Source: Globodera rostochiensis (lineage: Eukaryota > Nematoda > Chromadorea > Rhabditida > Heteroderidae). Taken from it: DNA of 64,000 nucleotides. Of this stretch, positions 10,701 through 20,634 are shown one piece after another. Location: assembly GCA_018350325.1 (NCBI GenBank), contig JAEVLN010000014.1, positions 496,001 to 560,000 of the forward strand, read 5' to 3'. The notes under the pieces were generated by a model. It was given only the letters and a program-made list of their open reading frames with translations, was not told the DNA's origin and made no database searches. The translations under genes and the position numbers were made by a program. Each line of letters begins with the position of its first letter. Position 1 is the first letter of the stretch.

Positions 10701-11101
10701 ATTGCAGTTTTGAGGGGCTGATTAAGCAAATGGCCTCAATACGGGTTATTAATATGGTACATGGAGCCCGGATTTTTTGATAATCCCGAATTAAGATTAT
10801 GGAAATGACCAGCAGAAGCAGGATTTATTGGGATAAAAAGCCTGACAAAAATACCCCACGCCTCCCCGGGGATCAGCAGAAGTCCTGGACAAATCCTGTC
10901 CGGGCTCTAGTTATATTAATTCCATAATATTTTTAAGGGAGTTACAATATTTTCAACGTAAAAAATTAAAGAAGAAAAAAAAACATTGGGAACATTTTAA
11001 ATTTGAATCTTTATTTTAAGGTGCCTGGCGTCGGCTACGAAGAGCCATGGCCCGGCGATGAGCATGCAAAGGAGCACGAGAAGGCGGCACACTCAAAATG
11101 A
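7765..11101 (+). CDS. cox-6A: Cytochrome c oxidase subunit 6A, mitochondrial
   Basis: Exons 7765-7792, 7924-8054, 9497-9561, 10095-10122 (or 10119), 10382-10438, 10487-10513, 10574-10603, 11021-11101 encode about 148 residues. The N-terminus is rich in Arg, Ser and Ala without acids, as expected for a mitochondrial presequence. A single hydrophobic segment follows FWKN (VSMYVMMPLLAFAAY). The hallmark intermembrane-space part is then clear: PRPEYIAYEYLATRRK, PFPWGDGNHSLFHNPK and PGVGYEEPWPGDEH. COX6A is a nuclear-encoded regulatory subunit of complex IV at the dimer interface. The gene has seven introns for a very short protein. Intron 2 (about 1.44 kb) consists almost wholly of a G-rich minisatellite, and its 5' splice site is part of the repeat unit, so the exact end of exon 2 is uncertain. 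Confidence 0.93.
8046..9392 (+). repeat. G-rich minisatellite of about 35 bp, 39 units, in COX6A intron 2
   Basis: I counted 39 copies of GCAAACGGGTCGGACATGAG (a few with one A missing or a GAACATG variant) separated by runs of 6-15 G and GGTGGTA. Unit length is about 31-38 bp, varying with the G run. Some units carry a GAGGAGGGGAGG variant, others GGGTGGGGGGCTG, and these recur in blocks, suggesting higher-order duplication. The first copy overlaps the end of exon 2. Long open frames on both strands (up to 543 codons on the minus strand) are a by-product of repeat structure and are not genes. The G tracts could form G-quadruplexes. Confidence 0.95.
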
Positions 11102-13361
11102 ATGCCGTGACGACCGCTAATTAGGCAAATTTTGTGGTGGAGCGAAGAATGAATAGGGGAGAGTTTGGAGCTCAAATTGTGTAGAAAATCAAAATGGAAG
11201 TCGTCGCCATCCATATATATTCACATTTCACGTAAATGTTTTTTGTAATCGAAAATGTGTGAACTGACGGATGGACAGACAAACAGACGCTTTTGTTGTG
11301 TTGCTGCACGTCATTTGAAATCTTGCAATTGCCGGAAAAGGCAATGAATTGGGGGGGGGGCAGCTCTAGCCACATAATACGTTTTGGGTTGACCTTGCAA
11401 CCGAACGTTTTCAATTTTTGTTGAAAACAATTTTTGTTTCTATTCTATTAATCCCGGACTTGTAAGTCGAGAGAGTTCGATAAAGCTGTCTGTCAAATTT
11501 TGGCATACAAAAAATTAGACCAATTGTTTTTCTCACTGGAAATGCTGCGATCAAAGTGTTGCTGATTCGCGGAAAAAAAATTGTCCCAGTCCGAAGGGGG
11601 CAGGGGGGACAATAAACGGGAGCATTACCCCAAATACCTCCAGAAATTGACGTTCTATTTACCTTAACCAGGTAATGTGTACAACAACAAAAGGGTCCCC
11701 CACCCCTTTTAGTTTAGCAACAAGTTGAACCCCGGTGATCAAAAAAACAGTTTAAACACTGGCCAACCATCACCAAAACGGGGACGACACATTTTTTGAC
11801 CCCGATTCGCCAGACCGCAGCAGCAGCAGCAGCACTAGCAGATGATCATGCACATAATCCAGATCCCAGACCAGCAGACCTGATCACAAATTGCACACAC
11901 AAAATTTTTGATCAATCATGAAACGCCCCACTGGAAACAACCCCTCGCATAGACAACAACAACAAAAAAGATGTGGGTCGTCGTCGTTGTCGTTGTGTCT
12001 TTGACGCGAAACACCACCGTTTTGGCTTATTTTTGTGTGTGTACTCTGTGCCTCCGATAAAAGTGCAAAGACCTGTTTTTCAGGAGGAGCAGCAGCAACA
12101 GAGCGGCGCAGAGAGGCAAACGGAGATCGATCCGTCGTTGTCGTCGTCCTTCCCCATTCCCCCCCCCCCCCCCCCCCCACCGCCACTCAATCTCTCCGGA
12201 CGACGACGACGACGTTCAGCGCCTCTGCCTCCGCCTCCCAGCGCCGCCCTCTCCTTTCAGTCCTATGCATTTTCTTTGTCTAGACTCTCTCCTCGGCTGC
12301 TGCTGTTTACCATCATCATCATTACACCCAAAAATCCAGTCCAGTCTAGACAACAGTCGTCGCCGACGACGACGAAGGCAAGGAGAAGGAGGAGAGGCGA
12401 GACGACGTCGGGGCGGGGGGAGGGGGCGGCGGTGAGCTTAACGCACAAAGTGAAAAATGGACACGGAGCAGCAGCAGCAGCAGCAGGAGACGGTGCTGAA
12501 CCCACCCACGGACAGAGACACAGACAGACATGCACACACACAGAGAGAGTGTTGTGCACGGACAGCAGCGGCAGCAAGACGGATGAGAAGCAGAGAGAGA
12601 GAGAGAGTGCGGGGAACGGAGAGTAAAATAAAGAGAATTGCTCAAAAAGAGGGAGGGGGGGGAGGAGAAGCGAGAAAGAAGGCGTAGGGGACGGGGGGGG
12701 GCAAAGAACGGAGAGGGAGTGGACCGATTGAATTCGTCGTCCCCGCCGTCGTCGTTGTCGTCGGCTGTCGTCGTAAAAAGACGACGGCGACGACGACGAT
12801 CCAGCGGGAATAGAGGGGGGAGTTGGGGGGGGGGGAGTTGGGGGGGGGGGTGGTTGTGTTATATGTATAGGCGCGGACGGAGCTGCAAAATGTCCATTCC
12901 CCCCCCCCCCGTCCACGCAAAATGTTGAAGGAGGAGGAGGAGAAGAAGGATTTGCTCGCGGCTTACGGAGCTCCAAATTCGGCTGCTCACGTGCATTGCA
13001 TGAGCAATTAAAACAAAACAAAAAAAATTGCTTCACTTACCCCACCCCAACCCCACCCAAGCAGCCAGCCCCAACCCCACACAAATTGTGCACACGTACG
13101 CGTCATCATTAAATGCATTTTGTCCGCCCCCGCGTCCGCCCACCGGTTTGTTGCCAAGTTTTGTGTATGTCAAAAATCAAAAAATGTATAAAAATTGCGC
13201 GCAAAATTCGACCGCGCTCATTTTGCATAAACTCTCCCCCCCCCCCCGTGATTCTCCTCTCCCTCCTTCCGCTGCTGCACATACGTGCATAACACAACAG
13301 AACATCTGTGGCCTCCTATGACACATTTTGTCGCCATTCATTTTGTCCAGACATACAGTAG

Positions 13362-13392
13362 TATATCGTATCGTATCGTATCGTATCGTATT
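13362..13392. repeat. Pentanucleotide microsatellite (ATCGT)n
   Basis: Five clean copies of ATCGT/GTATC in a row, flanked by AT-rich sequence. A simple repeat with no visible function. Confidence 0.9.
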
Positions 13393-14089
13393 TACCATAT
13401 ATGTAATTATTTATGTACGTCGGTGGTACTCAGTATGCGCAAGCGCAGCAGGTCGTAAAGCCCTGAGGGGTTTTCCCGAATTTTATTCATGTTTTTCAAG
13501 TGTATTTTGGGGTCATCAGATCTGCACATGAGAGGAGCTGTTTGATCCGACTTACTGTAATTACCGTTGTCCCTAACATTGAAGAGCCCCCCCCCCCCTT
13601 TTTTTTTGAGGGGGGGGGGGAATAGAGCCCCCGGGATCTATTTTAGGAAATTCCCGGTGCCTTTTTTGGTCCGTGAGTCAAAAGTTATAGCCTGTGGGAA
13701 ATTTTTTTGGACTTTTAAGATTTAAATTTTACGCGTTTTCACCGACAAAAATAGACATTGGACGTGTTTTGTGAAAATAATCATTATTTTATTGTGGGTG
13801 TGTGAAAAAGAAAAGTTGGCTTTCTTTCCTTGCTGCTTGGCCGACATTGGCAAATCGATTTCGGTTTTAATTGAAAGAAATAATTTGCATTGATTGGCGG
13901 GGGGGGGGGGTAAATTTTGAGAAATTTGGGGGGGGGAGGGAGGTAATTGGGGGGGGGGGGGTTGGGCTTGAAAAATTTTGAGAAATTTGGGGGGGGGGGG
14001 GAGGAGGGGTTTTATCGCGATTGTCTGTACATGACAATGAAATTTTGCTAAGCTCCGGCAACAATTGATAATGAGCGCAAAACCGCATA

Positions 14090-14137
14090 TGTAACCGGAT
14101 TCCGGACATATTTTTTTTTGGTGTCCGGTTGCATCCC
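14090..14137. repeat. Small inverted-repeat element, copy A
   Basis: GTAACCGGATTCCGGACA is followed after a T-run by GTGTCCGGTTGCAT, its imperfect reverse complement. The same arrangement recurs at 32254-32306. It looks like a dispersed hairpin or the end of a small foldback element. Confidence 0.6.
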
Positions 14138-14215
14138 CGCCGGCGTTTCTTTTCTCCTTAAAAAAACCCGCTCTGTTCACCGCGGGATGGGCCCCGACGA
14201 CCTCAAAAAAAAAAG

Positions 14216-14340
14216 TCGGAAATGGAATTCCAAGGCCACGAAATGGTTTTGGGGTGAATCGGAATTCCGAGGGCCTCGGGTGAATTGGAATTCTGACCCC
14301 AAAAATATCGGGGAAATCGGAATTCCCCGACCATCCCCGC
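14216..14340. repeat. Dispersed GGAATTCC-type repeat, copy A
   Basis: Tandem-like phrases of the form TCGGAATTCCGA...CCCCAAAAATATCGGGGAAA occur here. Related phrases form a larger cluster at 25915-26182 in intron 1 of the Co-SMAD gene. Confidence 0.6.
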
Positions 14341-14399
14341 TTTTTCACCACTCTCTTACAAATTAGTTCCTCCTGTCTTTCCGTCGCAACTAGGGTAGT

Positions 14400-14672
14400 A
14401 GCCGGGGGGGGGGATCCCCGGTCAAACTGGGGACGGGGATACCGGGGACGGACAAACCGGGGATCCCCGTTTCGGGGATGGGCAAACCGGGTAACGGGGA
14501 TCCCCGTACAGGGATGAGAATGGCCGGGGATCCCCGTTTTTGGGGATGGGTAAACCGGGGATCCCCGTACGGGGATGAGAATGGCCGGGGATCCCCCTTT
14601 TTGGGGATGGGCAAACCGGGGATCCCCGTACGGGGATGAGAATGGCCGGGGATCCCCGGTTTCCCCCCCCCC
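14400..14672. repeat. Palindrome-rich tandem repeat built on GGGGATCCCC
   Basis: About four units of roughly 60-65 bp, each containing GGGGATCCCCGT, GGGGATGGGCAAACC and GGGGATGAGAATGG. Each half-unit is itself close to a palindrome, so either strand could fold into a ladder of hairpins. Confidence 0.85.
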
Positions 14673-15026
14673 CCCCAGGCGCAACAATTCTTTAGAAAAA
14701 AAGAGAGAAAAAAATGCGTAAGCAAACGGCGGCCGGCGATAAGCATTAAATTTTTTGTTAGCAATCAAAAAAACTATTTTTGCTGGCCAATTTGCGCGCG
14801 CACATTCGCACAGAAAAACGCCGCCGACGAAAGCCCCCCCCCCGCCAAAAAATGTGCAAAATTTGTTCTCCTAAATGGCAAAACTAATAAAATGTTAAAA
14901 GTGTCTTGGCCACATAAATTAGGTGCCGCGCCAAATTTGGATGGATTATTTGCCAAACCCTGGACATTCATATTCTTCCCGCACATTCCCTTAATAGACT
15001 TATACATATCAATTGTTAGTCAATGG

Positions 15027-15310
15027 GGATGCTCGAGAGTCTTGGGTCTCGAACCGAGAAAAGTCTCGGATTTTATGGCTCTTGGTCTCGGCTTTTCAGT
15101 CTCGGTAAACCTGACTTTTTCACACACCCTCTAGGCATTTTGGTGACAATTCGTTTCAGTCTCGGTCTCTCGAGTCTCAGTAAATTTAGGTACAGTTTTT
15201 AGGCCACTTTTTCCCATTATTTAATTAGGACACCGATTTTGAGACTTTTTCGGGCTTGAGGAGGACAGACCGAGATTTGGATCGAGAATCTCGATCGGTT
15301 CGTCGAGCTC
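15027..15310. repeat. Dispersed GTCTCGG/CGAGAC repeat, copy A
   Basis: Clustered GTCTCGGT and CGAGAGTC phrases with a common GGATGCTCGAGAGTC start. Related sequence occurs inverted at 19682-19730 and again at 38450-38560, so this is an interspersed family. Confidence 0.55.
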
Positions 15311-16680
15311 TAGTTTTTATTTTGCCTATTTTGAGAGGGAGTTTTTAGAACTACTTATTTAGAGGTACCCCTAAAAAAGGTCCGGGCCCTAAACTCACCA
15401 GTATTCTTTACAAAAACCGAAATGCATAATGTATGAACGCGAGCGAACACACACATTTAGCCCCCCCCCCTCCCCCTACTTATCTATTTTATTTTATTTA
15501 CCCCTCGGGGGTCGTTTGGGTGAAGGGGGGTGAAGGTCTTGCGGCTGCTGACGGGGGGGGGGGGGGTGGGCGCTTAGGGGTTTTTTTGTGATAATTTTTT
15601 GTTTTGTTCATCAAAATTTTCATTGCGGTGGCCAGACCCCCGCCCTCCCCCCCCCGTCCGTGGCCGACGACAATTTGTTGCTGAGTCAGCAGCAAGCAGA
15701 GAGAGAGAGAGAGAGAAGATTTTCGTTGAAAAAGCCCCTCGGGCGCCGTGATGGGCGTGGCGGTTGGGGGGGGGGGGGAGGGGGGGGGGTCTCTGTGAAC
15801 AAAGACGACGTCCAAAGTGACTGATAAGCACAATTAATTACCCCTCCCCCCCCCCCCCCCCGCCGCCCATCCCACCCAATTTTTGCCCCTGCCGCATTTC
15901 ATTCAAATTGTTGCTGCTGTTGGCGCTGCATTGATGCGGGGGGGGGGGGGGGGTGAAGACAGCAAAAAGCAAAAAAAAAAAAAAATTTTTTTTAATATTT
16001 TTGAGGGGGACGGGCGAAAAAATGGAAACTTATAGGTATAGAGAGAGTCTGGCCTGTTTTTTCATTTTTTTTTTGTTTGCATTTAAAAATTTTAATTTAT
16101 ATTTAATAGTTTTTTCCCCCGATGGAGTTTTTTAGCATAATGTTTTGTCTTGGCGCCGGTTCATTTCAGCGCCGCCACGTTTGGGGACAATTTAATTTTA
16201 CATTTTAATTTAATTTAATTAAATTGAAATTAAATTTAATTGTCGATACATTTTGGGCCATTTTTATGGGCGCACATTTTAGTTGTTTTAGCTATTTTTT
16301 GCGCATTTGTTGATGAGAGAAGCCCAAAAATGGCACCCTTTTTTTTGAATTAGGGCGACTTTTTAGACACCTATAAAAACTTATTTTGGCATTTTTGGAA
16401 AAATTCCTTAAGAAAAATTTAATTAAAAACAAAAAAATGCACGTCTAAAACTTAGTTTAAGATTAGAAATAATTAAATTATTTCTTTCTTTTGAAGAAAT
16501 TGTGTTCTTTTTTTACGGCCTTTTTGTTCCGCCATTTTTTTTTCGTTTCAAAATATAAATCCCCGCCGGTGCCGGCGGCGGTTGTTGACGAGCTTCTGGA
16601 AGCCGAGGACAGGCGTTCTCTTACACATTTTATGCCAAAACATCGGCGGCATACATAAAATATTGGGAGATGTCCGTCCG

Positions 16681-16788
16681 ACCCGATTTTTGAAGATTTT
16701 TTTGTCGTTTTTTTCTGACTTTTTTAGGCTTCGGACCCGATTTTTGAAGATTTTTTTGTCGTTTTTTCTGACTTTTTTAGGCTTCGTC
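16681..16788. repeat. Direct tandem repeat of about 55 bp, two units
   Basis: The phrase ACCCGATTTTTGAAGATTTT with its T-rich continuation to TTTTTTAGGCTTCG is repeated twice almost exactly. Confidence 0.85.
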
Positions 16789-17665
16789 CGTTGAAAGTCC
16801 ACAAATAAGGAAATCGTGCCTTTTTGTGTCCGAATTAGAGCCTGGTAAAAAATTCCGGGAGTCGGCACTTTGAATTTAACGGGAATGAGCCCCGGGGGGG
16901 GGGAATTCCATAAAAATGCCCCCTCCGGGGCTTAAAGTCTAAAAAAAGAAAAAAAACACATTTTTTTCCCACAGCTAATACATAAATTATGTGCACCAAA
17001 CATTTTCTCTATGACTCGTTCCGTTCCGTTCCCCCCGCGTGTCTGTGTCATCAAAACAAATTCATTTTGTTGACGCCGCCGGCGACGCGTCCGCCCGTCC
17101 GTCCCGCCGTCCCAAAAATTGAGAGAGAATTGAAGTCGAAAACAACCCTTTCGGACGTCGGTGGAAAATGAATGGCTCAGAAAATATGCCCCCCCCCCCC
17201 CCCTCTGAAAATGCAATTTGGCGAATTGGTCTTTGATGCTTTTTGTGTTCCGAACAAAAAAAAACTTCAAATTTTGAGAGGCGCCTTCTCTAACCCAACC
17301 CAAAATCCAGACAGAGAGAGTATTTCAAAGTCAACATTTCTAGTCCCTAACTTTAACACAAATTACATCATTCTTATTTGTTATGATTTATTGATTTAAT
17401 TTATTTATTTATGTATTATACAAAAATTTACTAAAAGTTAAAAAATTCAACTATTTTTGTGCTTAATTTGTACACCAGAAGCTCATTCTCTTTCATCTTC
17501 CACCGCTACAAAAAAGAAAGGATTCTAAAATTAAATCCAATTTCCGCAGCTTCTTTTAAACACAAATCGTTCCAAATTTAGGCTGGAACAGCGGCGCGAA
17601 TTCTTTGTGCTGCTCTCTTTTTCTTCCCGCCGGGCATTTTCTTGCCTTTCCTATCGCCACTTTTT

Positions 17666-17965
17666 TATTCCCGTCCCCCGGAGGGCTTTTATATTCCCGT
17701 CCCCGGAGGGCTTTTTTGTTCCCGTCCCCGGAGGGCTTTTATATTCCCGTCCCCGGAGGGCTTTTATATTCCCGTCCCCGGAGGGCTTTTATATTCCCGT
17801 CCCCGGAGGGCTTTTTTGTTCCCGTCCCCGGAGGGCTTTTATATTCCCGTCCCCGGAGGGCTTTTATATTCCCGTCCCCGGAGGGCTTTTTTGTTCCCGT
17901 CCCCGGAGGGCTTTTATATTCCCGTCCTCCCGGAGGGCTTTTTTGTTCCCGTCCCCGGAGGGGCA
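17666..17965. repeat. 24-25 bp tandem repeat, 12 units
   Basis: Twelve copies of CCCGTCCCCGGAGGG followed by CTTTTATATT or CTTTTTTGTT. Most units are 24 bp, a multiple of three, so several frames stay open on both strands and give repetitive Pro/Gly/Phe/Arg strings. There are no unique spacers, so it is not a CRISPR array. Confidence 0.92.
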
Positions 17966-19681
17966 GTTTGCCCCCCCCGCTCACGTTAAAAAACGTTTTG
18001 TCGTTTGTCGCCCCTGGCATGGATGCGGGGGGGGGGGGAGGGGGAACTCTCCTTTCTCTAATGCATTCTTGGCGTCCCCCCCCCCCGGGGGAAGGTTGGG
18101 GGGGGGGGGGGGTCTCGGCAGTGCCAAATTTAGCCCACTTTTCACGAAGGCCAAAGACTGATTGTTGGGGGGGGGCCATCGGCGGGCGTCGGGCGACCGC
18201 ATGGAAATCTGAACGGCGAAGATGCTGCAAATGTTGCTAAAAATGGCTCTCTTTTTGGCATTGCCAAAAACGGCGCGCTTCGTAGCCCCGGCGGGCTAAT
18301 CTCAGAGATTTGATTTGGCACTTTTTTGGCATTAATTTTTGTCAAAACTTGGCGTGACGCTTCTCATTTTTTGAATTTTCGCAATTCTTTTTGTTTATTA
18401 ACTAGTAGAGGGCGCTAAGCAATTGGGACAAACTTCAAAAAAAAGAAATTGAGGATTTTTTTTTGTGCCAATTTTGGCATTTTCCTTTTTGGCACTCAAA
18501 GTTTTTGCGCCACGGCAACATGTTCCCTTGGCGATGTGTTTGTTGTGCGTGTGACAATGGGACCCGGTGGGAAGGGAATAAAGTATTTAGCGCCGGGGGG
18601 GGGTGGCTTTTTCTCACTCGCTAATGCGAGAAAATGATTTTTTTTCCTGTCAAAAAAAAGGGGACCAAAGATCCCCCCCCCCCCCCCCGTCCGTTAAAAT
18701 GGCATTCATTTGCGTGTGCATACACGGCACGGCACATTTGGGTGGACCGAAAAGAAAATTGTGCCGAGATTTTTAATTTCCCCCCCCCCCCGAATTTGGC
18801 AATTTTGCACGACAAATTTGGCACAATCGGCACACATTTGCTAATTACGCCCCCAAAACCGATAATGCCAGCATTCAAATTACTGTGTGAAAAATTATTT
18901 TTGTTTCAAATAAATGTGCCACCTTTTTTTCCCGCTGAATTCAATCCAAAAATGCCATTTCACCATTCAAACATTGCATTTGTTTGACTCTCTACAGTTA
19001 AGTGTTTGTTATAATCGAAGATTACTAAAAACCCTTGGGGCGTTTAGCTAATTTCACAAAACCTTTTGAGGTTTTAAACTATCGTTTAGCTCCTAAAAGC
19101 CTCTAAACACTTGGGGCTATCGATTGGCACAAAATTTGTTTAGTTCGGTTGGTTCAAAGAATAGCGATGGCACTTTTTAAACGTCGCTGGCGCCCAGTTG
19201 ACCCCGCAGGCGCTTTGGGGGATGGGAGGGAATTTTAAATTAAATTTTAAGCGTCTTTCAGCGCATATTTTTGTGCCAATTTTGGGGGTCGACCATTCCA
19301 TTGTTGCCGTAAAAAAGCACAGACTTAATTAATTGTTTAATAAATAATCAAAATTAAAATTAAATTTTCGCTTTTTTTTTGTTCGAAGAAAAGGGCACGA
19401 ACGAATTTCACGTGAATAAATTAATTTTTGGGCGCTGATCAATCAAAAAGTTGCGCCTACAAAAAGTGGAGCAGAAAATGATCAGCAAAAAAAGACACTT
19501 TGAAATAATTACCTTTTTGTGATTGATTGATTGATCGCCAAAAACTAACACTGATCTATGATGCTTTGATCACCATCAACCCTAACTGACTGATCAATGC
19601 TCGCAATTTGTTAAAAAATTGTGCTAATTTATGGCAAAAAGATGAGAGTCGCGCGGCATTCGCCCAAAATTTCGGCAAATC

Positions 19682-19730
19682 GAGACCGGGAAAGCTTCAA
19701 AATCGAGACCGAGACTCTCGAGCAGCATCC
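19682..19730. repeat. Dispersed GTCTCGG/CGAGAC repeat, copy B (inverted)
   Basis: CGAGACCGAGACTCTCGAGC followed by AGCATCC is the reverse complement of the start of the copy at 15027. Confidence 0.5.
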
Positions 19731-20370
19731 AACCAATGAATTTTCTGGCCATAAATTGTTTTAAAATTCAACAAATGCGGCGGACATTTTTTCTCTTTTT
19801 TTAACGCCTCAGGGGCGCGCCAATTTTAATTACCTATTTCAGCATTTTTGTTCATACAAAAAAAAATTTGCTCAAATTTTGTTTTTCGTTTTTTTATTTT
19901 TTACATTTTTCACCCAATCCCTTCGCGTTCACTTTTTTGTTCATTTATCATTCATTTCTCTCCACATTTTGTCTCGCCATTTAAACTCGCCCACCAATCG
20001 GCCTCGCCATCCATTTTTGTCCCTTCGGGCGACGGACACAAAATTTTATCGAACACACAAAAGCCCCTCGGGGGGGGGGGGGAGATGAAAGAAAGTCTTT
20101 GGTCGTCCGTCCGTCCATTTTTTGTGCAAAACTTATTTTTGCTTCTGTCGCTTAAAATCTTTTTGAAACAAACAAAACCAAAAGAAAAAACATTTTTTGT
20201 TTTCTTTCAGTTTTTTGCACAATTTTCAGAGGGGGGGGGGCTCTCTTATTTCAACAAAATTTATGGAATAATAAACAAATTTTGGTATAAATATTATTGG
20301 CCTGTTTCATATTTGAAAGCACCCCCTCTTTAAGCCTAATGTCGGCTCCCGAGTTTTGGTGGCAGATCCC

Positions 20371-20634
20371 GGGACAGTTTGGCGGCGGGCGGTTTAGCGC
20401 GATCACTCATAACTTAGTCATTAGGAAAGCAAATCAAACAAAATTGGTATCATTCAGAAGCTTTCAGTATGTTAAATCGTTGATCAAGCGAAAGCTAACC
20501 GATTCATTTTTGTCTCTTTTAGTGCTATGGCATCTATAGACTTAGTGCTTTCGAATGGTACCAAGAATTGTTTGATTTGATCAAATAATCAAAAAGTTAA
20601 GCTGTTTCAATCTTGTCGGCGCCAAACTGTCCCC
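20371..20634. mobile_element. MITE-like foldback element of about 265 bp
   Basis: Outer arms GGGACAGTTTGGCGGC (20371) and its inverted partner GGCGCCAAACTGTCCCC (to about 20634) enclose a second, inner pair of inverted arms (about 20431-20466 and 20545-20580) built on AAATTGGTATCATTC / GAATGGTACCAAGAATT. No transposase frame is present. A related inner motif occurs near 35184 and 35348, so the element probably belongs to a non-autonomous family. Confidence 0.65.

Noticed and set aside
12457..12687. Possible coding exon starting MDTEQQQQQQ
   Set aside because: Gln run followed by Arg-rich low complexity in a (GA)n tract; no splice-compatible partner exon found, though a 5' exon of a distant gene cannot be excluded.
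13722..14768. 348-codon minus-strand open frame
   Set aside because: Crosses poly-G/C runs and the GGGGATCCCC repeat; composition is low complexity and no family is recognised.
17666..17965. CRISPR-like regular repeat
   Set aside because: Units are directly adjacent with no unique spacers, and the genome is eukaryotic.
17605..18240. Open frames of 115-211 codons over the 24-bp repeat
   Set aside because: Produced by a stop-free repeat of length divisible by three; continues into G/C homopolymers with no domain.
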